Source: Acidobacteriota bacterium
GTDB taxonomy: Bacteria; Acidobacteriota; Blastocatellia; Pyrinomonadales; Pyrinomonadaceae
Length of the DNA stretch: 64,000 nt
Direction of reading: 5' to 3'
Assembly: GCA_020199835.1 (NCBI GenBank)
Contig: JAIVJV010000008.1
Coordinates: 124,001 to 188,000 of the forward strand
The position numbers were made by a program, and so were the translations under genes. Within the stretch, counting starts at the first letter, position 1. Every line of letters starts with the position of its first letter. This document shows positions 1 to 9,069 of the stretch, in pieces. The notes below the pieces were generated by a model, which saw only the letters and a list, made by a program, of their open reading frames with translations, was not told the DNA's origin and did no database searches.

Positions 1-529
1 TGAGGCCCTGCAGCGGTTCGGTTAATGCTGCGCCATCGATTCTCGCGACTACAGCAGCGCCGTCATCGAGTGGCGCTGCGACTGCAAGAAGATAACGTCC
101 CTCTCCGTGCGTCCAGTCAGTCTCAACATGCGCGCCGCGTCCCATTTCACTGACAAGCTTTTCGGCGAAGCCAGTCGGAAGATTGCCGGCGCCCGCAGGT
201 TCGATCGCCACAACTTGACCGGCTGCGTCGAGAACGCGCAAATCGATCCAATGTGTGCGGTGGAGTAGCGCTGCCTTTAAGTTTCCCTGAAGCGCGGTCG
301 AATCTTTGAGGTGGCTGGAAGGATAGGATGTGATCGTCCTGAGGGGTTGGTACTGGGCGTCAAGCCAACGGTCGAAAACCACGGCTGCCAACTCTGCTTG
401 CTGTTCCAAAGCATCATTGAGCTGGTTTTGCTTTTCACTCCAAACCACCCACAGCACCGTGAGCCCGACGATTAAGAGCGGGAGAACACCTCCTATTGCC
501 AGCGCCAGCAATCGCCCACGGATACTCAT
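1..529 (-). CDS. Membrane sensor protein, N-terminal part (cut by window edge)
   Basis: The reverse strand from an ATG at 529 is open to the window edge, giving the first 176 residues. It starts with a short basic stretch (MSIRGRLL), then one hydrophobic helix at about residues 7-28, then a coiled-coil-like segment (EKQNQLNDALEQQAEL) and an extracytoplasmic-looking domain with the pattern of a Cache-type sensor. A GGAGG lies 7 bases upstream of this ATG and decides the start. This architecture is usual for the input half of a sensor histidine kinase, methyl-accepting or GGDEF protein. The output domain lies outside the window, so the exact class cannot be told. The gene is divergent from the glutamate dehydrogenase gene. 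Confidence 0.7.
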   Translation of the reverse strand, partial: MSIRGRLLALAIGGVLPLLIVGLTVLWVVWSEKQNQLNDALEQQAELAAVVFDRWLDAQYQPLRTITSYPSSHLKDSTALQGNLKAALLHRTHWIDLRVLDAAGQVVAIEPAGAGNLPTGFAEKLVSEMGRGAHVETDWTHGEGRYLLAVAAPLDDGAAVVARIDGAALTEPLQGL

Positions 530-692
530 CCCTGCCTCCAAACTGTTGCAGGTTTCGAGTATAGCAAACCGTTACACCCATCAGTGCTGTTGTGCGCTCG
601 CTCGCACACATGACAAGGAGTATCGTTCTCGCGGAGGCCCAATTCGCCAGTCTCACTTGGTCGCTTAAGCGATCGACTCGAAGGAGTGATTC

Positions 693-2114
693 ATGAATAA
701 AGATCAACCTCAGGCAGGTTTTTTTGACAACGTTTCAGTTTATTTCGATGAGGCCGCGTCATTTACTCAGCACCCGAAAGGTCTGTTGGACCAGATTAAG
801 GTCTGTAACAGCGTTTATTCGTTCAAGTTTCCCGTGCGCACCCAACAAGGATACGAGGTTATTTCCGGCTGGCGAGCGCAGCACAGTCATCACAAGCTGC
901 CTGTGAAAGGCGGAATCAGATATTCAGAAGACGCCAACGAAGATGAAGTGAAGGCGTTGGCCGCGCTAATGACTTACAAGTGCGCAGTTATGGACGTACC
1001 GTTTGGTGGCGCCAAAGGCGCCGTAAAGATTAACCCGAAGAATTACACGTTCCAGGAGTTGGAACAAATCACGCGAAGATACACCTCGGAGTTGATCAAG
1101 AAAAATTTCATTGGTCCAGGAGTGGACGTGCCGGCTCCCGACTACGGAACCGGCCAGCGAGAGATGTCCTGGATAGCCGACACCTACTCCGCGTTTCATC
1201 CGGGACAGATCGATGCGCTTGCTTGCGTAACAGGAAAACCGGTCTCACAGGGTGGAGTCCGGGGAAGACTTGAAGCTACCGGACGTGGAGTCTTTTTCGG
1301 CCTGCGCGAAGCATGTAGTCACGCCGATGACATGATGCAACTCGGTCTTGAAAAGGGCCTTGAGGGTAAACGCATCGTCGTACAAGGATTGGGAAACGTC
1401 GGCTACAACGCCGCTCACTTCTGTCAACAAGGCGGCGCAATCATCATCGCCCTGGCGGAATACGAAGGCGCAATTTATAACCCGAAGGGACTTGATGTCG
1501 AGGCGGTGATGAAGCACCGGAAACAAACTAGTTCTCTCCTCAACTTTCCGGGAGCAACCAATCTCAACACGCGAGAGGAGGCACTCGAACTTGATTGTGA
1601 CATTCTGATTCCGGCTGCGCTCGAGAACCAGATCACCGAGGAGAACGCAGGACGCGTGAAGGCGAAGATTGTTGCCGAGGCCGCCAATGGACCAACGACT
1701 GCACGTGCAGCTGAGATCCTTCTACAGAGAGGCGTCCTGGTCATCCCCGACATATATATAAACGCAGGCGGAGTTACCGTCTCGTATTTCGAGTGGCTTA
1801 AAAATCTGTCACACGTTCGCTTCGGCAGGATGGGCAAGCGGTTTGAAGCAACAAGTAATGAGAAACTGCTGCGCGTCATCGAAGAAAATACCGGTCGGAG
1901 ACTCTCTGACAGCGAAAGAAGAACCATTACACGCGGCGCCGACGAGATCGATTTGGTTAACTCCGGGCTCGAGGAGTCGATGGCTGTTGCGTACGACCAG
2001 ATTCGGGAGGTGTGGAAACTAGATTCAAAAATTCCGAGTCTCAGGACAGCAGCATTTATCGCCGCGATAAACAAGGTCGCAACTTGCTACGGAGAGCTCG
2101 GCATCTTTCCATAG
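693..2114 (+). CDS. gdhA: Glu/Leu/Phe/Val dehydrogenase (glutamate dehydrogenase family)
   Basis: This 473-residue protein is an amino-acid dehydrogenase of the glutamate dehydrogenase family, which interconverts glutamate and 2-oxoglutarate plus ammonia with NAD(P)H. The N-terminal substrate domain holds KGGIRYS (from K72) and DVPFGGAKG with the catalytic lysine K108. A Rossmann domain follows with the dinucleotide motif QGLGNVG near residue 235, and [10 protein letters not shown] lies in the C-terminal half. At 473 residues it is longer than the usual 410-450. GAAGGAG sits 8 bases before the ATG. It is a single gene and ends at a hairpin shared with the convergent antiporter gene. The preferred amino acid and cofactor (NAD or NADP) cannot be read with certainty. 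Confidence 0.93.
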   Translation: MNKDQPQAGFFDNVSVYFDEAASFTQHPKGLLDQIKVCNSVYSFKFPVRTQQGYEVISGWRAQHSHHKLPVKGGIRYSEDANEDEVKALAALMTYKCAVMDVPFGGAKGAVKINPKNYTFQELEQITRRYTSELIKKNFIGPGVDVPAPDYGTGQREMSWIADTYSAFHPGQIDALACVTGKPVSQGGVRGRLEATGRGVFFGLREACSHADDMMQLGLEKGLEGKRIVVQGLGNVGYNAAHFCQQGGAIIIALAEYEGAIYNPKGLDVEAVMKHRKQTSSLLNFPGATNLNTREEALELDCDILIPAALENQITEENAGRVKAKIVAEAANGPTTARAAEILLQRGVLVIPDIYINAGGVTVSYFEWLKNLSHVRFGRMGKRFEATSNEKLLRVIEENTGRRLSDSERRTITRGADEIDLVNSGLEESMAVAYDQIREVWKLDSKIPSLRTAAFIAAINKVATCYGELGIFP

Positions 2115-2129
2115 AAGTACTAGTCATCT

Positions 2130-2150
2130 GGGTGCGTCTGATACGCACCC
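2130..2150. terminator. Hairpin between convergent genes
   Basis: An 8-bp perfect stem (GGGTGCGT / ACGCACCC) with the loop CTGAT lies in the 43-bp gap between the dehydrogenase and the antiporter gene. There is no strong T-run on either side, so it is a likely but not certain bidirectional terminator. Confidence 0.6.
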
Positions 2151-2157
2151 GCACGTT

Positions 2158-3447
2158 TCAAACTTCCGCTTCTTCGACTTCTTCGTCCGCTTTCTTCTTC
2201 CTGCGAAGGCGACTGAATAGCCGCGTTAACAATCCGTAAATGCGGCTGAACAGCCTCGCAGCTAATCCGTAGATGCGCTCTGACTCTTTCGCCAGCAGCG
2301 GCGACGCACTCGCTAAAATCAACACATACAGCGCCGCAAACGGTTGCAACACCGGCATCAAACTGCCGGCGATCGCGAGATTAACGATAATGATCGAGAA
2401 CTCGCCACGCGCGAGCAAAGTGAATCCGGTGTTGAGCGAGCCGACGGTTGATAGTTGGGCACGTCTCCCAACGATCAATCCCGCGATAACGACACAGACG
2501 AGCGACAGCAGCGCTGCGCCTACAGCCAGCCACGCAGCGCCGCCTAAAGTGAATGGATCAATCGAAAGACCAAAGCCAAAAAAGAAAATGGCCCCAAAGA
2601 AATCGCGGAACGGCACCACCAGTCGCTCCATTCGCTCGCTGTGTTCGGTTTCGCCGAGTATCAATCCGAGCAGCAACGCGCCGATAGATTCAGCAACATG
2701 GATGGTCTCGCCAAGTCCGGCGAGCAGGAACAGGCAGGCAAAAACCACGATCACGAAAAGTTCACTCGACGAAATGCGAAGCACGCGATTCAAGAGCGGC
2801 GTTGCCCAGCGTCCTATGATTATCAGGCCGACGATGAAGCCAAGAGCGATGCCGCCAGATGAAACAACACCGGTAAAGGAGGTCGCGCCGCTCAGCACAA
2901 TGCCGGAGATGAGCGACAGATAAACCGCGAGAAAGACGTCCTCGAACATGGTGACGCCCAGCACGATTTGCGTTTCGGGGTTCGCCATGCGCCGGTAGTC
3001 GAAGAGAATTTTGGCGACGATGGCGCTCGACGAAACGGTGGTCAGGCCGGCAATGATCAGCGCTTCGCGCAAAGGAAAACCTACGAGATAGCCGAACGTA
3101 AATCCTGCGGTGAAGTTGATCCCGACATAGATCGACCCGCCCACCAGGATCGAGCGCCCTGCCTCAATCAAGCGTGTGAGGTTTGCTTCCAGACCGAGAT
3201 AAAAGAGCAGGAACAGAACGCCGAGACGCCCCATGAACGTGATGAGAGAATCGGTTTCGATAAAGCGGAAGTCGAAGACGCCGAACTGCGGGGCATGTGG
3301 CCCAACCGCGATCCCGATCAGGATCAAGAATGGAATGTTGGACACGCCGAGTTTTCTGGCGAGAGCGATCGCTAATGCGATCAGGCCAAGTGCCAGGCCG
3401 ATTTCTAAAATAATGTTATCCACCGGCTGACCCCACAGTTCCTTCAA
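2158..3447 (-). CDS. Cation:proton antiporter, CPA2 family (KhtU/KefB-like)
   Basis: A 429-residue inner-membrane protein with about 12 hydrophobic segments, matching the Na+/H+ exchanger fold of the CPA2 family. Family-like stretches include FLLFYLGLEANL, the intramembrane region AGLTTVSSSAIVAKIL and LLLGLILGETEH. The C-terminus is a short basic then acidic tail (RLRRKKKADEEVEEAEV) without a fused TrkA-N domain, as in KhtU. The gene overlaps the upstream TrkA-C gene by 32 bp, so the two are probably translated together. In Bacillus subtilis the KhtT/KhtU pair exports K+ in exchange for H+, gated by cyclic di-AMP. Equivalence here is inferred from gene order and domain layout. Confidence 0.88.
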   Translation of the reverse strand: MKELWGQPVDNIILEIGLALGLIALAIALARKLGVSNIPFLILIGIAVGPHAPQFGVFDFRFIETDSLITFMGRLGVLFLLFYLGLEANLTRLIEAGRSILVGGSIYVGINFTAGFTFGYLVGFPLREALIIAGLTTVSSSAIVAKILFDYRRMANPETQIVLGVTMFEDVFLAVYLSLISGIVLSGATSFTGVVSSGGIALGFIVGLIIIGRWATPLLNRVLRISSSELFVIVVFACLFLLAGLGETIHVAESIGALLLGLILGETEHSERMERLVVPFRDFFGAIFFFGFGLSIDPFTLGGAAWLAVGAALLSLVCVVIAGLIVGRRAQLSTVGSLNTGFTLLARGEFSIIIVNLAIAGSLMPVLQPFAALYVLILASASPLLAKESERIYGLAARLFSRIYGLLTRLFSRLRRKKKADEEVEEAEV

Positions 3448-3928
3448 CCAGCAATCGCTTAAGGGCGTTAATCGTGTGTCTGTCGCCCGCGGCGATCAGG
3501 GTAGCGCCTTCGTTCAAGACCGTATGCGCTTCCGGGTTAGTGCGCGTCGTCTGGTCGGGCTCGATAATCGAAACGATGGATGCGCCCGTCCGAGTGCGAA
3601 CTTCCAGTTCGCGAATACTCTTGCCAATACACGCCGCGCCTCGTTCAATCGTGAACCATTCCAGCACGAGGTCGCCCAAAATAACCTCCGCCATCGGCAG
3701 ATTTCGCGGGACGTACGTCAGTCCTCCTACGATCCCGGCGATCTGCCGCGCCTCACCATCTGAAAGCCTCAAGACTGAGGATGGGCGATCCATGTTGCTG
3801 CGCAAGAAATGGTACAGCTCGCGCGTGCCATCATCATGAATGACAATCACGAGCCGATCGCCGGTCAGCGTCTCGATTTGAAACTTTCGCCCAACGCCCG
3901 GTAGAAACACTTCGCTGATAGTGGACAT
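3416..3928 (-). CDS. TrkA-C (RCK-C) domain regulator of the antiporter, KhtT-like
   Basis: A 170-residue soluble protein. The N-terminal half (MSTISEVFLPGVGRKF) is KhtT-like. The C-terminal half is a RCK-C/TrkA-C ligand-binding domain with IGKSIRELEVRTRTGASIV and an end of LIAAGDRHTINALKRLL. I chose the ATG at 3928 because the protein then starts as KhtT does; an in-frame start 36 bases upstream is possible. It is the first gene of a two-gene unit and overlaps the antiporter gene. Its expected role is cytoplasmic gating of the antiporter by a nucleotide ligand such as cyclic di-AMP. The ligand itself cannot be read from the sequence. Confidence 0.82.
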   Translation of the reverse strand: MSTISEVFLPGVGRKFQIETLTGDRLVIVIHDDGTRELYHFLRSNMDRPSSVLRLSDGEARQIAGIVGGLTYVPRNLPMAEVILGDLVLEWFTIERGAACIGKSIRELEVRTRTGASIVSIIEPDQTTRTNPEAHTVLNEGATLIAAGDRHTINALKRLLVEGTVGSAGG

Positions 3929-4037
3929 GATGTGACTCGCTTCCCTTCGCTCAAACAATGTCACGGAGCATTGTTCGGCAGGTTAGTTGCGAAAAAATCG
4001 CGGTTCGTACGTTTATACCATCCTCAGGGGCCGCCGG

Positions 4038-4193
4038 ATGTTCGTCTTCCTCAACATGTTTCCCATCAACCAGCCGGAGGTAATGATCGGCAATGCTTCA
4101 GAGCGGTTCGACGCGGCGGGAAATCTGACTGACGACACAACGAAGGACTTCATCCGTCAGCTGGTTCAAGGTCTTGTGACTGGATTCGCCGGC
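4038..4193 (+). pseudogene. Remnant of an NADPH-dependent FMN reductase (C-terminal part)
   Basis: A 52-codon stretch reads FPINQPEVMIGNASERF followed by DAAGNLTDDTTKDFIRQL. This strongly resembles the C-terminal end of NADPH-dependent FMN reductases of the ChrR/azoreductase type. The N-terminal flavodoxin part is missing upstream, where the divergent KhtT-like gene begins. The open frame continues to 4514 with sequence unlike the family. I therefore read it as a relic and not as the 175-residue protein the frame would predict. Confidence 0.6.
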
Positions 4194-4398
4194 TCGGACA
4201 AACTCAAGGGACGTAAACTGAAAGTAATTGACACGAGATGCAAATCACAGACGTGCTGGTCCATCTTCAGACAACCTCACGTTGGCAAGAACGTGTTTAC
4301 AAGGAGCTATCAGTTAAAGTGGGCTAACCGCATTGACCTGTCTGCGTTTCGCGACTGGTTAATCGGAGAGTGTATTCCGGCTGCGGTAGAGAACTTCT

Positions 4399-5281
4399 TC
4401 AACCTGATGCCCGTGCTTTCCTTGCAGTCCGCGCGGTACTGCGCACTACAACAACGGAGCAATGCGCGTTCATCGCGACTGCCTCGGATACGCTGCCTAA
4501 CAGAAATCGCTTGAAACCGCGCCGCCCATGTGAGCCGACGACGATGAGGTCAGCGTTCCATTTTTTCGCGTCTTCAAGAATGATCTCCTTCGGCTTACCG
4601 GAGAGCACTTCGCCGCTCGCTTTCAGTCCTACGGAAGCCAGCACTTGTTCGGCCCTACTAACCGCCTCTTGAGGCTGCACCCTGGACGACTTGATCGCCC
4701 AATGGCTCTTCGACAGCCACGATTCTGAATTCGCTTCCTTCGGGCCAGGGCCGTCTGGCTAGTTCCTCGGCAGCTATCGACGCAGTTTCCGAACCGTCGG
4801 TGGCGAGCAGCACCCTCCTCCGGCTGTGCAGAGTGTGTGCGCGATCTTCTCCTACGTCCCGAACGATCTGAACCGTGCAAGGGCTAGCTGTGACAACCGC
4901 TCTGGCGACGCTGCCTAGCATCCAGTGCGTCATGTCCTTGCGGACATGAGCGCGGACGAAAATCAGATCCGAAGACCACTTCCGCGCATAAAATGGAATC
5001 AGATGGCGTGCGTCCCCGCGAGCCACGATCACTTCTGCCGAAATGCCGACTTCTTCAAGGCGCTTAGCGATAGGGGTTATTCGTTCCCCGCGCATTTCCA
5101 TTTCCTGACGTACGGCGCCCGCTCCATAGCCTTGTTCCCGCCAGACCTCTTCAGGCACGTCCATGTCTGCTATCACCGACAGCACGTGCGCGGTCGTGCC
5201 CTCAGGCCATGGACGAATTCCCACTGCGTCAACCAGCACCTCGGCCGAAGTCGTCGAATCCACCGCGATCAATAGCTTCAT
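4399..5281 (-). pseudogene. Tandem universal stress protein gene with a frameshift
   Basis: Two UspA domains lie in two reading frames. The first frame starts at the ATG at 5281 (AGGAGG 9 bases upstream) with MKLLIAVDSTTSAEVL. It runs through domain 1 (FVRAHVRKDMTHWMLGS) into the first strand of domain 2 (VLLATDGSETAS), then ends at 4658 with an unrelated tail. The second frame resumes at about 4680 with the rest of domain 2, including the ATP-loop-type motif [17 protein letters not shown], and stops at 4399. One small indel near 4665-4690 would explain this. It is either a recent pseudogene, two polypeptides, or an assembly error. Domain 1 has RAHVRKD where GSHG is usual, so its nucleotide site is doubtful. 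Confidence 0.75.
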
Positions 5282-5416
5282 AGTGCAGTACCTCCTGCTC
5301 GACTGATGAGAGAGCGTAGACATCGACGGAGAGCGGATAGGCCATTGTCCTTTGAGAGACCCAGCTCGGCAAGTGTGTTCCGCGATCGTTCCGTTAAACT
5401 GCACGTCGCACGATCT

Positions 5417-5737
5417 CTAATTCTGCTCTCGCGTTGTCGAAGCCGTCTTCAAGTGGTGCGGGCAAATACGATTGCCTCTGCGAGCGAGAATGATAGTTGC
5501 CATAATCGCGGTGATGTTGATGACCTGGACGAATGTGAACAGCGTGTCGTTGCGAAAGATACAGTAGCTGAGAAGCAGCGCCCCGGCTACGAGCCAGATC
5601 ACCCACGTGGAAATGCTGATGCCCCAGGCACATTTCTCAACATAGAGGTGGTGTAGCTGCGGGACATAGGCGACGATTACGAGTGCCGTCCCGGCCCAGC
5701 CCAGCATTTCCACTTTCAGAGTCACACCCGGAACCAT
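5417..5737 (-). CDS. SemiSWEET-like PQ-loop membrane protein
   Basis: A small membrane protein of 106 residues with three predicted helices. It shows the PQ-loop signature AYVPQLHHLYVEKCAWGIS, followed by STWVIWLVAGALLLSYCIF. This is the single triple-helix bundle of bacterial SemiSWEET proteins, which dimerise to move small solutes, often sugars. I prefer the ATG at 5737, which has GAAGG 9 bases upstream. A GTG at 5764 and an ATG at 5707 are alternatives. It lies between the broken Usp gene and the DUF2935 gene, all on the same strand. The substrate is unknown. Confidence 0.75.
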   Translation of the reverse strand: MVPGVTLKVEMLGWAGTALVIVAYVPQLHHLYVEKCAWGISISTWVIWLVAGALLLSYCIFRNDTLFTFVQVINITAIMATIILARRGNRICPHHLKTASTTREQN

Positions 5738-5803
5738 CAGGTTTAACCTTCGGAGGAAGCGCACGCCTTAATGCGCTCCCTCCTGAATGATGTCCGAAGA
5801 AGA

Positions 5804-6727
5804 TCACGCCGCGCGCCGCAGCTCGTCTGCTGCCTTTAACGCCTCGCGCCGCACGTGGTCGGCGAGTGTCGGGTGAATGATGCTCCTTATCTTTCCGGTC
5901 CGGATGCCTTTCTCGGCTGCGGTCTTGAAATCGATGATGTCATCCACGGCCTTCTCGACGGGCCCCTTCGACGAGGGCACGTTCTTGTGCATCTGCCGGA
6001 AACCCTGGCTGGTTTGCATGGCCTTCTGGATGAGCGCGTTCTCCTCGGGGTCAAGTAGATGTGCGATAAAGTCGGCGTGCTCACCCATAATTATGGTCCA
6101 GAACTCCGCCGCCTCTTCCATGTTGATTGAGGTGTCGCCGCGCGAGAACTGGTCCAGCCTTTTGGCGAAGCGCTCGGCCTCACGCGCCGTATGCTCGAAG
6201 AAGGTTGCCCACACGAGGCTCTGCAGTCGACCCGCGGCCTGCTCGTCACGCATCTTGTGCTTGAAGTCCGCGTAAGGCTTGACGAGTTCGATCGTCGAGC
6301 GATTGAAGTTTTTGTAATTCCCCTGGTCTAAGCTAGCGGCGCGCACCTTCTCGAGCTGGCCGGCGAAGTTCTGCTGAAACTGCTCAGCCTGTCGGCGCGG
6401 CCCAGCCAACTCCGGACCCGGCATCAGCATGACGAAGAACTTCGCATGCTCCATCATCTGTTCGTTCCAGAACAGGTTGTCGGCAACCGAGTGAGCGACC
6501 GCGTCCGTCGAACCCGCTTCCGGTAGGAAGGTCGGCTTCATGCCGCCGTCTTTAGAAGTGATCCCACGGTGCTGCATATTCGGGCTGTCCTTGGTCTGCC
6601 CAAGCGCAGTCTCAAAGACCGACCCGAGCAAAGTAGCGCCGACCAACGTACTCCCACCCGCAATTAATACTTTGCGGCGCGTGATCCCCTCACGTGACGG
6701 AGCGTCTTGCGTCTTTTGGCTGTTCAT
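5804..6727 (-). CDS. Tat-exported DUF2935-type helical protein
   Basis: A 307-residue protein with a twin-arginine signal (TRRKVLIAGGSTLVG, about residues 16-30) that predicts export in folded, possibly metal-loaded form. The mature part is helical. It carries repeated acidic and histidine motifs typical of DUF2935 ferritin-like bundles: NEQMMEHAKFF, FEHTAREAERF and IIMGEHADFIAHLL. Such E/H pairs suggest a di-metal site, but no activity is established. The start at 6727 follows GAGGAG closely; the open frame extends upstream without a comparable ribosome site. It sits in a stress-type block between the PQ-loop and DoxX-like genes. Confidence 0.72.
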   Translation of the reverse strand: MNSQKTQDAPSREGITRRKVLIAGGSTLVGATLLGSVFETALGQTKDSPNMQHRGITSKDGGMKPTFLPEAGSTDAVAHSVADNLFWNEQMMEHAKFFVMLMPGPELAGPRRQAEQFQQNFAGQLEKVRAASLDQGNYKNFNRSTIELVKPYADFKHKMRDEQAAGRLQSLVWATFFEHTAREAERFAKRLDQFSRGDTSINMEEAAEFWTIIMGEHADFIAHLLDPEENALIQKAMQTSQGFRQMHKNVPSSKGPVEKAVDDIIDFKTAAEKGIRTGKIRSIIHPTLADHVRREALKAADELRRAA

Positions 6728-6971
6728 CTTGTCTATCTCCTCTGTTCGAATTGGCAGGCGGGAGGGACCGTCTGTCACGTTATTGCATGGGGGCGACGAA
6801 TACTCGAGGCGGTCGGCTTGTCCCACAACCGATGTCTCACTATGCATTGCAACCAAGGATGCTGATAGCGCATTAACACCTGACCCGCCACGAGTGTTAA
6901 CACCTGTTCCTTGCTTTACACTGCACAGGGGGAGCAGTCAGCGGTTGCCACCTCGTTAACTACTGCGAAGC

Positions 6972-7409
6972 TCAGCGATCAAACTCGTGGCTTAAACGCG
7001 CGAGGGCGAGAGCGCCCAACGCTAGACCAAAATCCCGGAGCGCGATGTCGTAGTAGCCCGGAATCATCAGCAGGTTGACGACGATCATTAAGAGCCAGGC
7101 AGAAACGACGTACGCAAAAATCCTGGGTTTAAATAGGACTCCAAGCCCGGCAATGACTTCGACGACGCCGGCGACGAGCATCAACTCGTGGCCGTGACCG
7201 CCCACCATGTTGTTTACGAAGGCTGGCAAGTACTGCTCCCAGTTCACAAGTAAATTGAAAAACTTATCCAGTCCCGCGACTATCGGCGCGACAACGAAGC
7301 CGACGTGCAAGATTCGGTAGGCCTCATATGCGGGTCCGGAAACATTCGCTTCAGCATGTGGTCTAACTGAGGAACTGGTTCTAGTGCGATTGTCGATTAT
7401 GTGTTCCAT
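6972..7409 (-). CDS. DoxX-like four-helix membrane protein
   Basis: A 145-residue protein with a 25-residue hydrophilic lead and four hydrophobic helices: ILHVGFVVAPIVAGLDKFF, LMLVAGVVEVIAGLGVLF, AYVVSAWLLMIVVNLLMI and FGLALGALALARL. This is the size and pattern of DoxX/DoxD-family proteins, often linked to thiol and oxidative-stress systems. GAAGGGA lies 9 bases before the ATG. It is divergent from the intact Usp gene. Function is inferred only at family level. Confidence 0.72.
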   Translation of the reverse strand: MEHIIDNRTRTSSSVRPHAEANVSGPAYEAYRILHVGFVVAPIVAGLDKFFNLLVNWEQYLPAFVNNMVGGHGHELMLVAGVVEVIAGLGVLFKPRIFAYVVSAWLLMIVVNLLMIPGYYDIALRDFGLALGALALARLSHEFDR

Positions 7410-7493
7410 CTTTCGTGTCCCTTCCGGTAGTAAAAATTTGGATTGCCGCCGTTGCGACTTTCGTTAACGCGAAGGATATACAATTACGATAAT

Positions 7494-7515
7494 AAGTCAA
7501 GGACTTACTTGATTT
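7494..7515. promoter_or_regulatory. Inverted repeat in the DoxX/Usp divergent region
   Basis: AAGTCAAG and CTTGATTT form an imperfect 8-bp inverted repeat (one mismatch) with a 6-base spacer, in an AT-rich patch between the two divergent starts. It could be an operator for a dimeric regulator of both genes. No regulator family can be named. Confidence 0.35.
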
Positions 7516-7646
7516 ATTAATAAACCCGTGCGGACAAGGTGATGACACTCGCTTACTTAGGAGTTAACACGCTACATCTGCTGTCCGGCACCAGTTAAGG
7601 TAAAACGACGCGGATCATTGCGAGATTGAAGATGGAGGTGAAGGAG

Positions 7647-8552
7647 ATGATGAAGATATTGTTGGCTTATGACGGCTCAGAGAGTGCTGACGCCGCGCTG
7701 CGCGACTTGAAGCGGGCCGGCTTACCGGATGAAGCAGAAGCTCTCATCGTCTCCGTGGCTGATGTCTTTATGCCGGCGGCGACGTCGAATTATGAGATTG
7801 CCGAGCAGGCACTTGCATCTCGAAGAGTGACAGCGAGCCTCGTGCTAGCCCAAAAACAGAAAGCTCATGCTCTTCTAGAGGCGAAAGCATTCACAGCGAA
7901 AGCTGGTGAGCGGCTCCGATCGTACTTTCCAGGTTGGCATATGCGCGAGGAAGTACTTGCGGGCCAACCATCGCAGGAACTGATAAGTAGAGCCGCCGAG
8001 TGGAAACCAGATCTCGTTGTAGTCGGCTCTCACGGGCACTCGCTAGCGGGGCGGTTAATTCTTGGTAGTGTGTCAAAGAAAATCGTTACGGACTCACATC
8101 ACTCTGTGAGAGTGACGCGGGGTACGCTGGAGAAAAATGATTTTGATCCGATAAAGATAGTGATAGGAGTAGACGGATCGTCCGAAGCCGAGCACGCAGT
8201 TCACGCGGTGGGCCGTCGCATATGGCCCGACGGAACTGAGGTGCGAATCATTGCAGTTAACGATGGCACCAGGGACGAGCGCGAAGAATCGGCTTCGGCT
8301 ACACAGAGGATGGTCGCGTGGGCCGAGAACGAGTTAAGCGTCATAGGATTAAATGTCTCGGTTGCGATTGAGAGGGGCGATCCGCAGCGAGTGCTCATTC
8401 GACACGCGCAAAAGTGGGATGCGGATGCAATTTTTGTCGGGGGCCGCAGGTTTAGCAGTGCTCTCGAACGGTTTCAGCTCGGCAGTGTCGCAACCGGATT
8501 AGTTACCAAAGCACATTGCACGGTCGAGGTCGCGCGCAACCCGATGAGTTGA
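7647..8552 (+). CDS. Tandem-domain universal stress protein
   Basis: A 301-residue cytoplasmic protein made of two UspA domains. Domain 1 (about residues 1-150) starts MMKILLAYDGSESADAALRD and carries the ATP-binding loop VVGSHGHSLAGRLILGSVS. Domain 2 (about 160-300) starts KIVIGVDGSSEAEHAV and carries FVGGRRFSSALERFQLGSVA. GGAGG 8 bases upstream supports 7647. The first domain closely resembles that of the Usp at 61554-62426 (both contain AALRDLKRAGLP), so these are paralogues. Such proteins often respond to energy, oxygen or redox stress and bind ATP; the exact role is unknown. Confidence 0.9.
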   Translation: MMKILLAYDGSESADAALRDLKRAGLPDEAEALIVSVADVFMPAATSNYEIAEQALASRRVTASLVLAQKQKAHALLEAKAFTAKAGERLRSYFPGWHMREEVLAGQPSQELISRAAEWKPDLVVVGSHGHSLAGRLILGSVSKKIVTDSHHSVRVTRGTLEKNDFDPIKIVIGVDGSSEAEHAVHAVGRRIWPDGTEVRIIAVNDGTRDEREESASATQRMVAWAENELSVIGLNVSVAIERGDPQRVLIRHAQKWDADAIFVGGRRFSSALERFQLGSVATGLVTKAHCTVEVARNPMS

Positions 8553-8581
8553 GGATCGGATTGGCCAGACGTCGGAGCGTC

Positions 8582-8615
8582 AGGCGAAGGTAGGAATACC
8601 GGGTAGACTTCGCCT
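8582..8615. terminator. Possible hairpin after the Usp gene
   Basis: AGGCGAAG and CTTCGCCT form a perfect 8-bp stem with an 18-base loop, 30 bases after the Usp stop and before the convergent small gene. The loop is long and no T-run follows, so support is weak. Confidence 0.3.
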
Positions 8616-8670
8616 CGTTCCGTCAGTTTCTTAACACTGCATTCGTTTCAGTCAAGCTGCCAAGTCCTGA

Positions 8671-8886
8671 TTATTTTTGAGCAGGCTTGCGCTTGTTCGG
8701 TGTTGCAGGGGCACTGGCCGTCGAGCTATCGCTCGGAGAAGATAGTTTCTTTCCCTGCCCCTTATCCGCGTTACTCGGTCTGCTCGCATCCGCACTTGCT
8801 GTGTCACTGGCAACGCTTCCGCCTTCGTTCTCCCATCGATCAAGCATTTTCTTCTTCAGCCGCTTTCTCGCGATCGGATCAGGCAT
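8671..8886 (-). CDS. Small basic hypothetical protein
   Basis: A 71-residue, highly charged protein. Its N-terminus MPDPIARKRLKKKMLDRWE looks helical and basic, and the rest is rich in Ser, Ala, Asp, Lys and Pro and probably disordered. An exact AAGGAGG stands 8 bases before the ATG, which is the main reason to call it a gene. It has no signal peptide or membrane segment. I do not recognise a characterised family. Nucleic-acid or ribosome binding would suit its composition but is only a guess. Confidence 0.6.
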   Translation of the reverse strand: MPDPIARKRLKKKMLDRWENEGGSVASDTASADASRPSNADKGQGKKLSSPSDSSTASAPATPNKRKPAQK

Positions 8887-9069
8887 CGTTGTGTCCTCCT
8901 TACTGTTTCATTCTACCAGTGTAAGCAGAACACTGCTGGCGTTGCGGACGTGAAAACACCTGTCATGCGCGCGTGATAACGCGGTTTCGTCGTCTATGAA
9001 TCCATCGTACGCTGGTAACCGTAATGCACGGCCCGAGTGCACCATCAAAACAACGAAAGGGGTGGATCA

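Noticed and set aside
1475..2074. A 199-residue reverse-strand open frame
   Set aside because: It lies wholly inside the dehydrogenase gene and reads as its antisense shadow.
3987..4514. A 175-residue protein on the forward strand
   Set aside because: Only residues 18-69 resemble a known family. The part after 4399 overlaps the Usp gene on the other strand, so it is a relic plus chance open frame.
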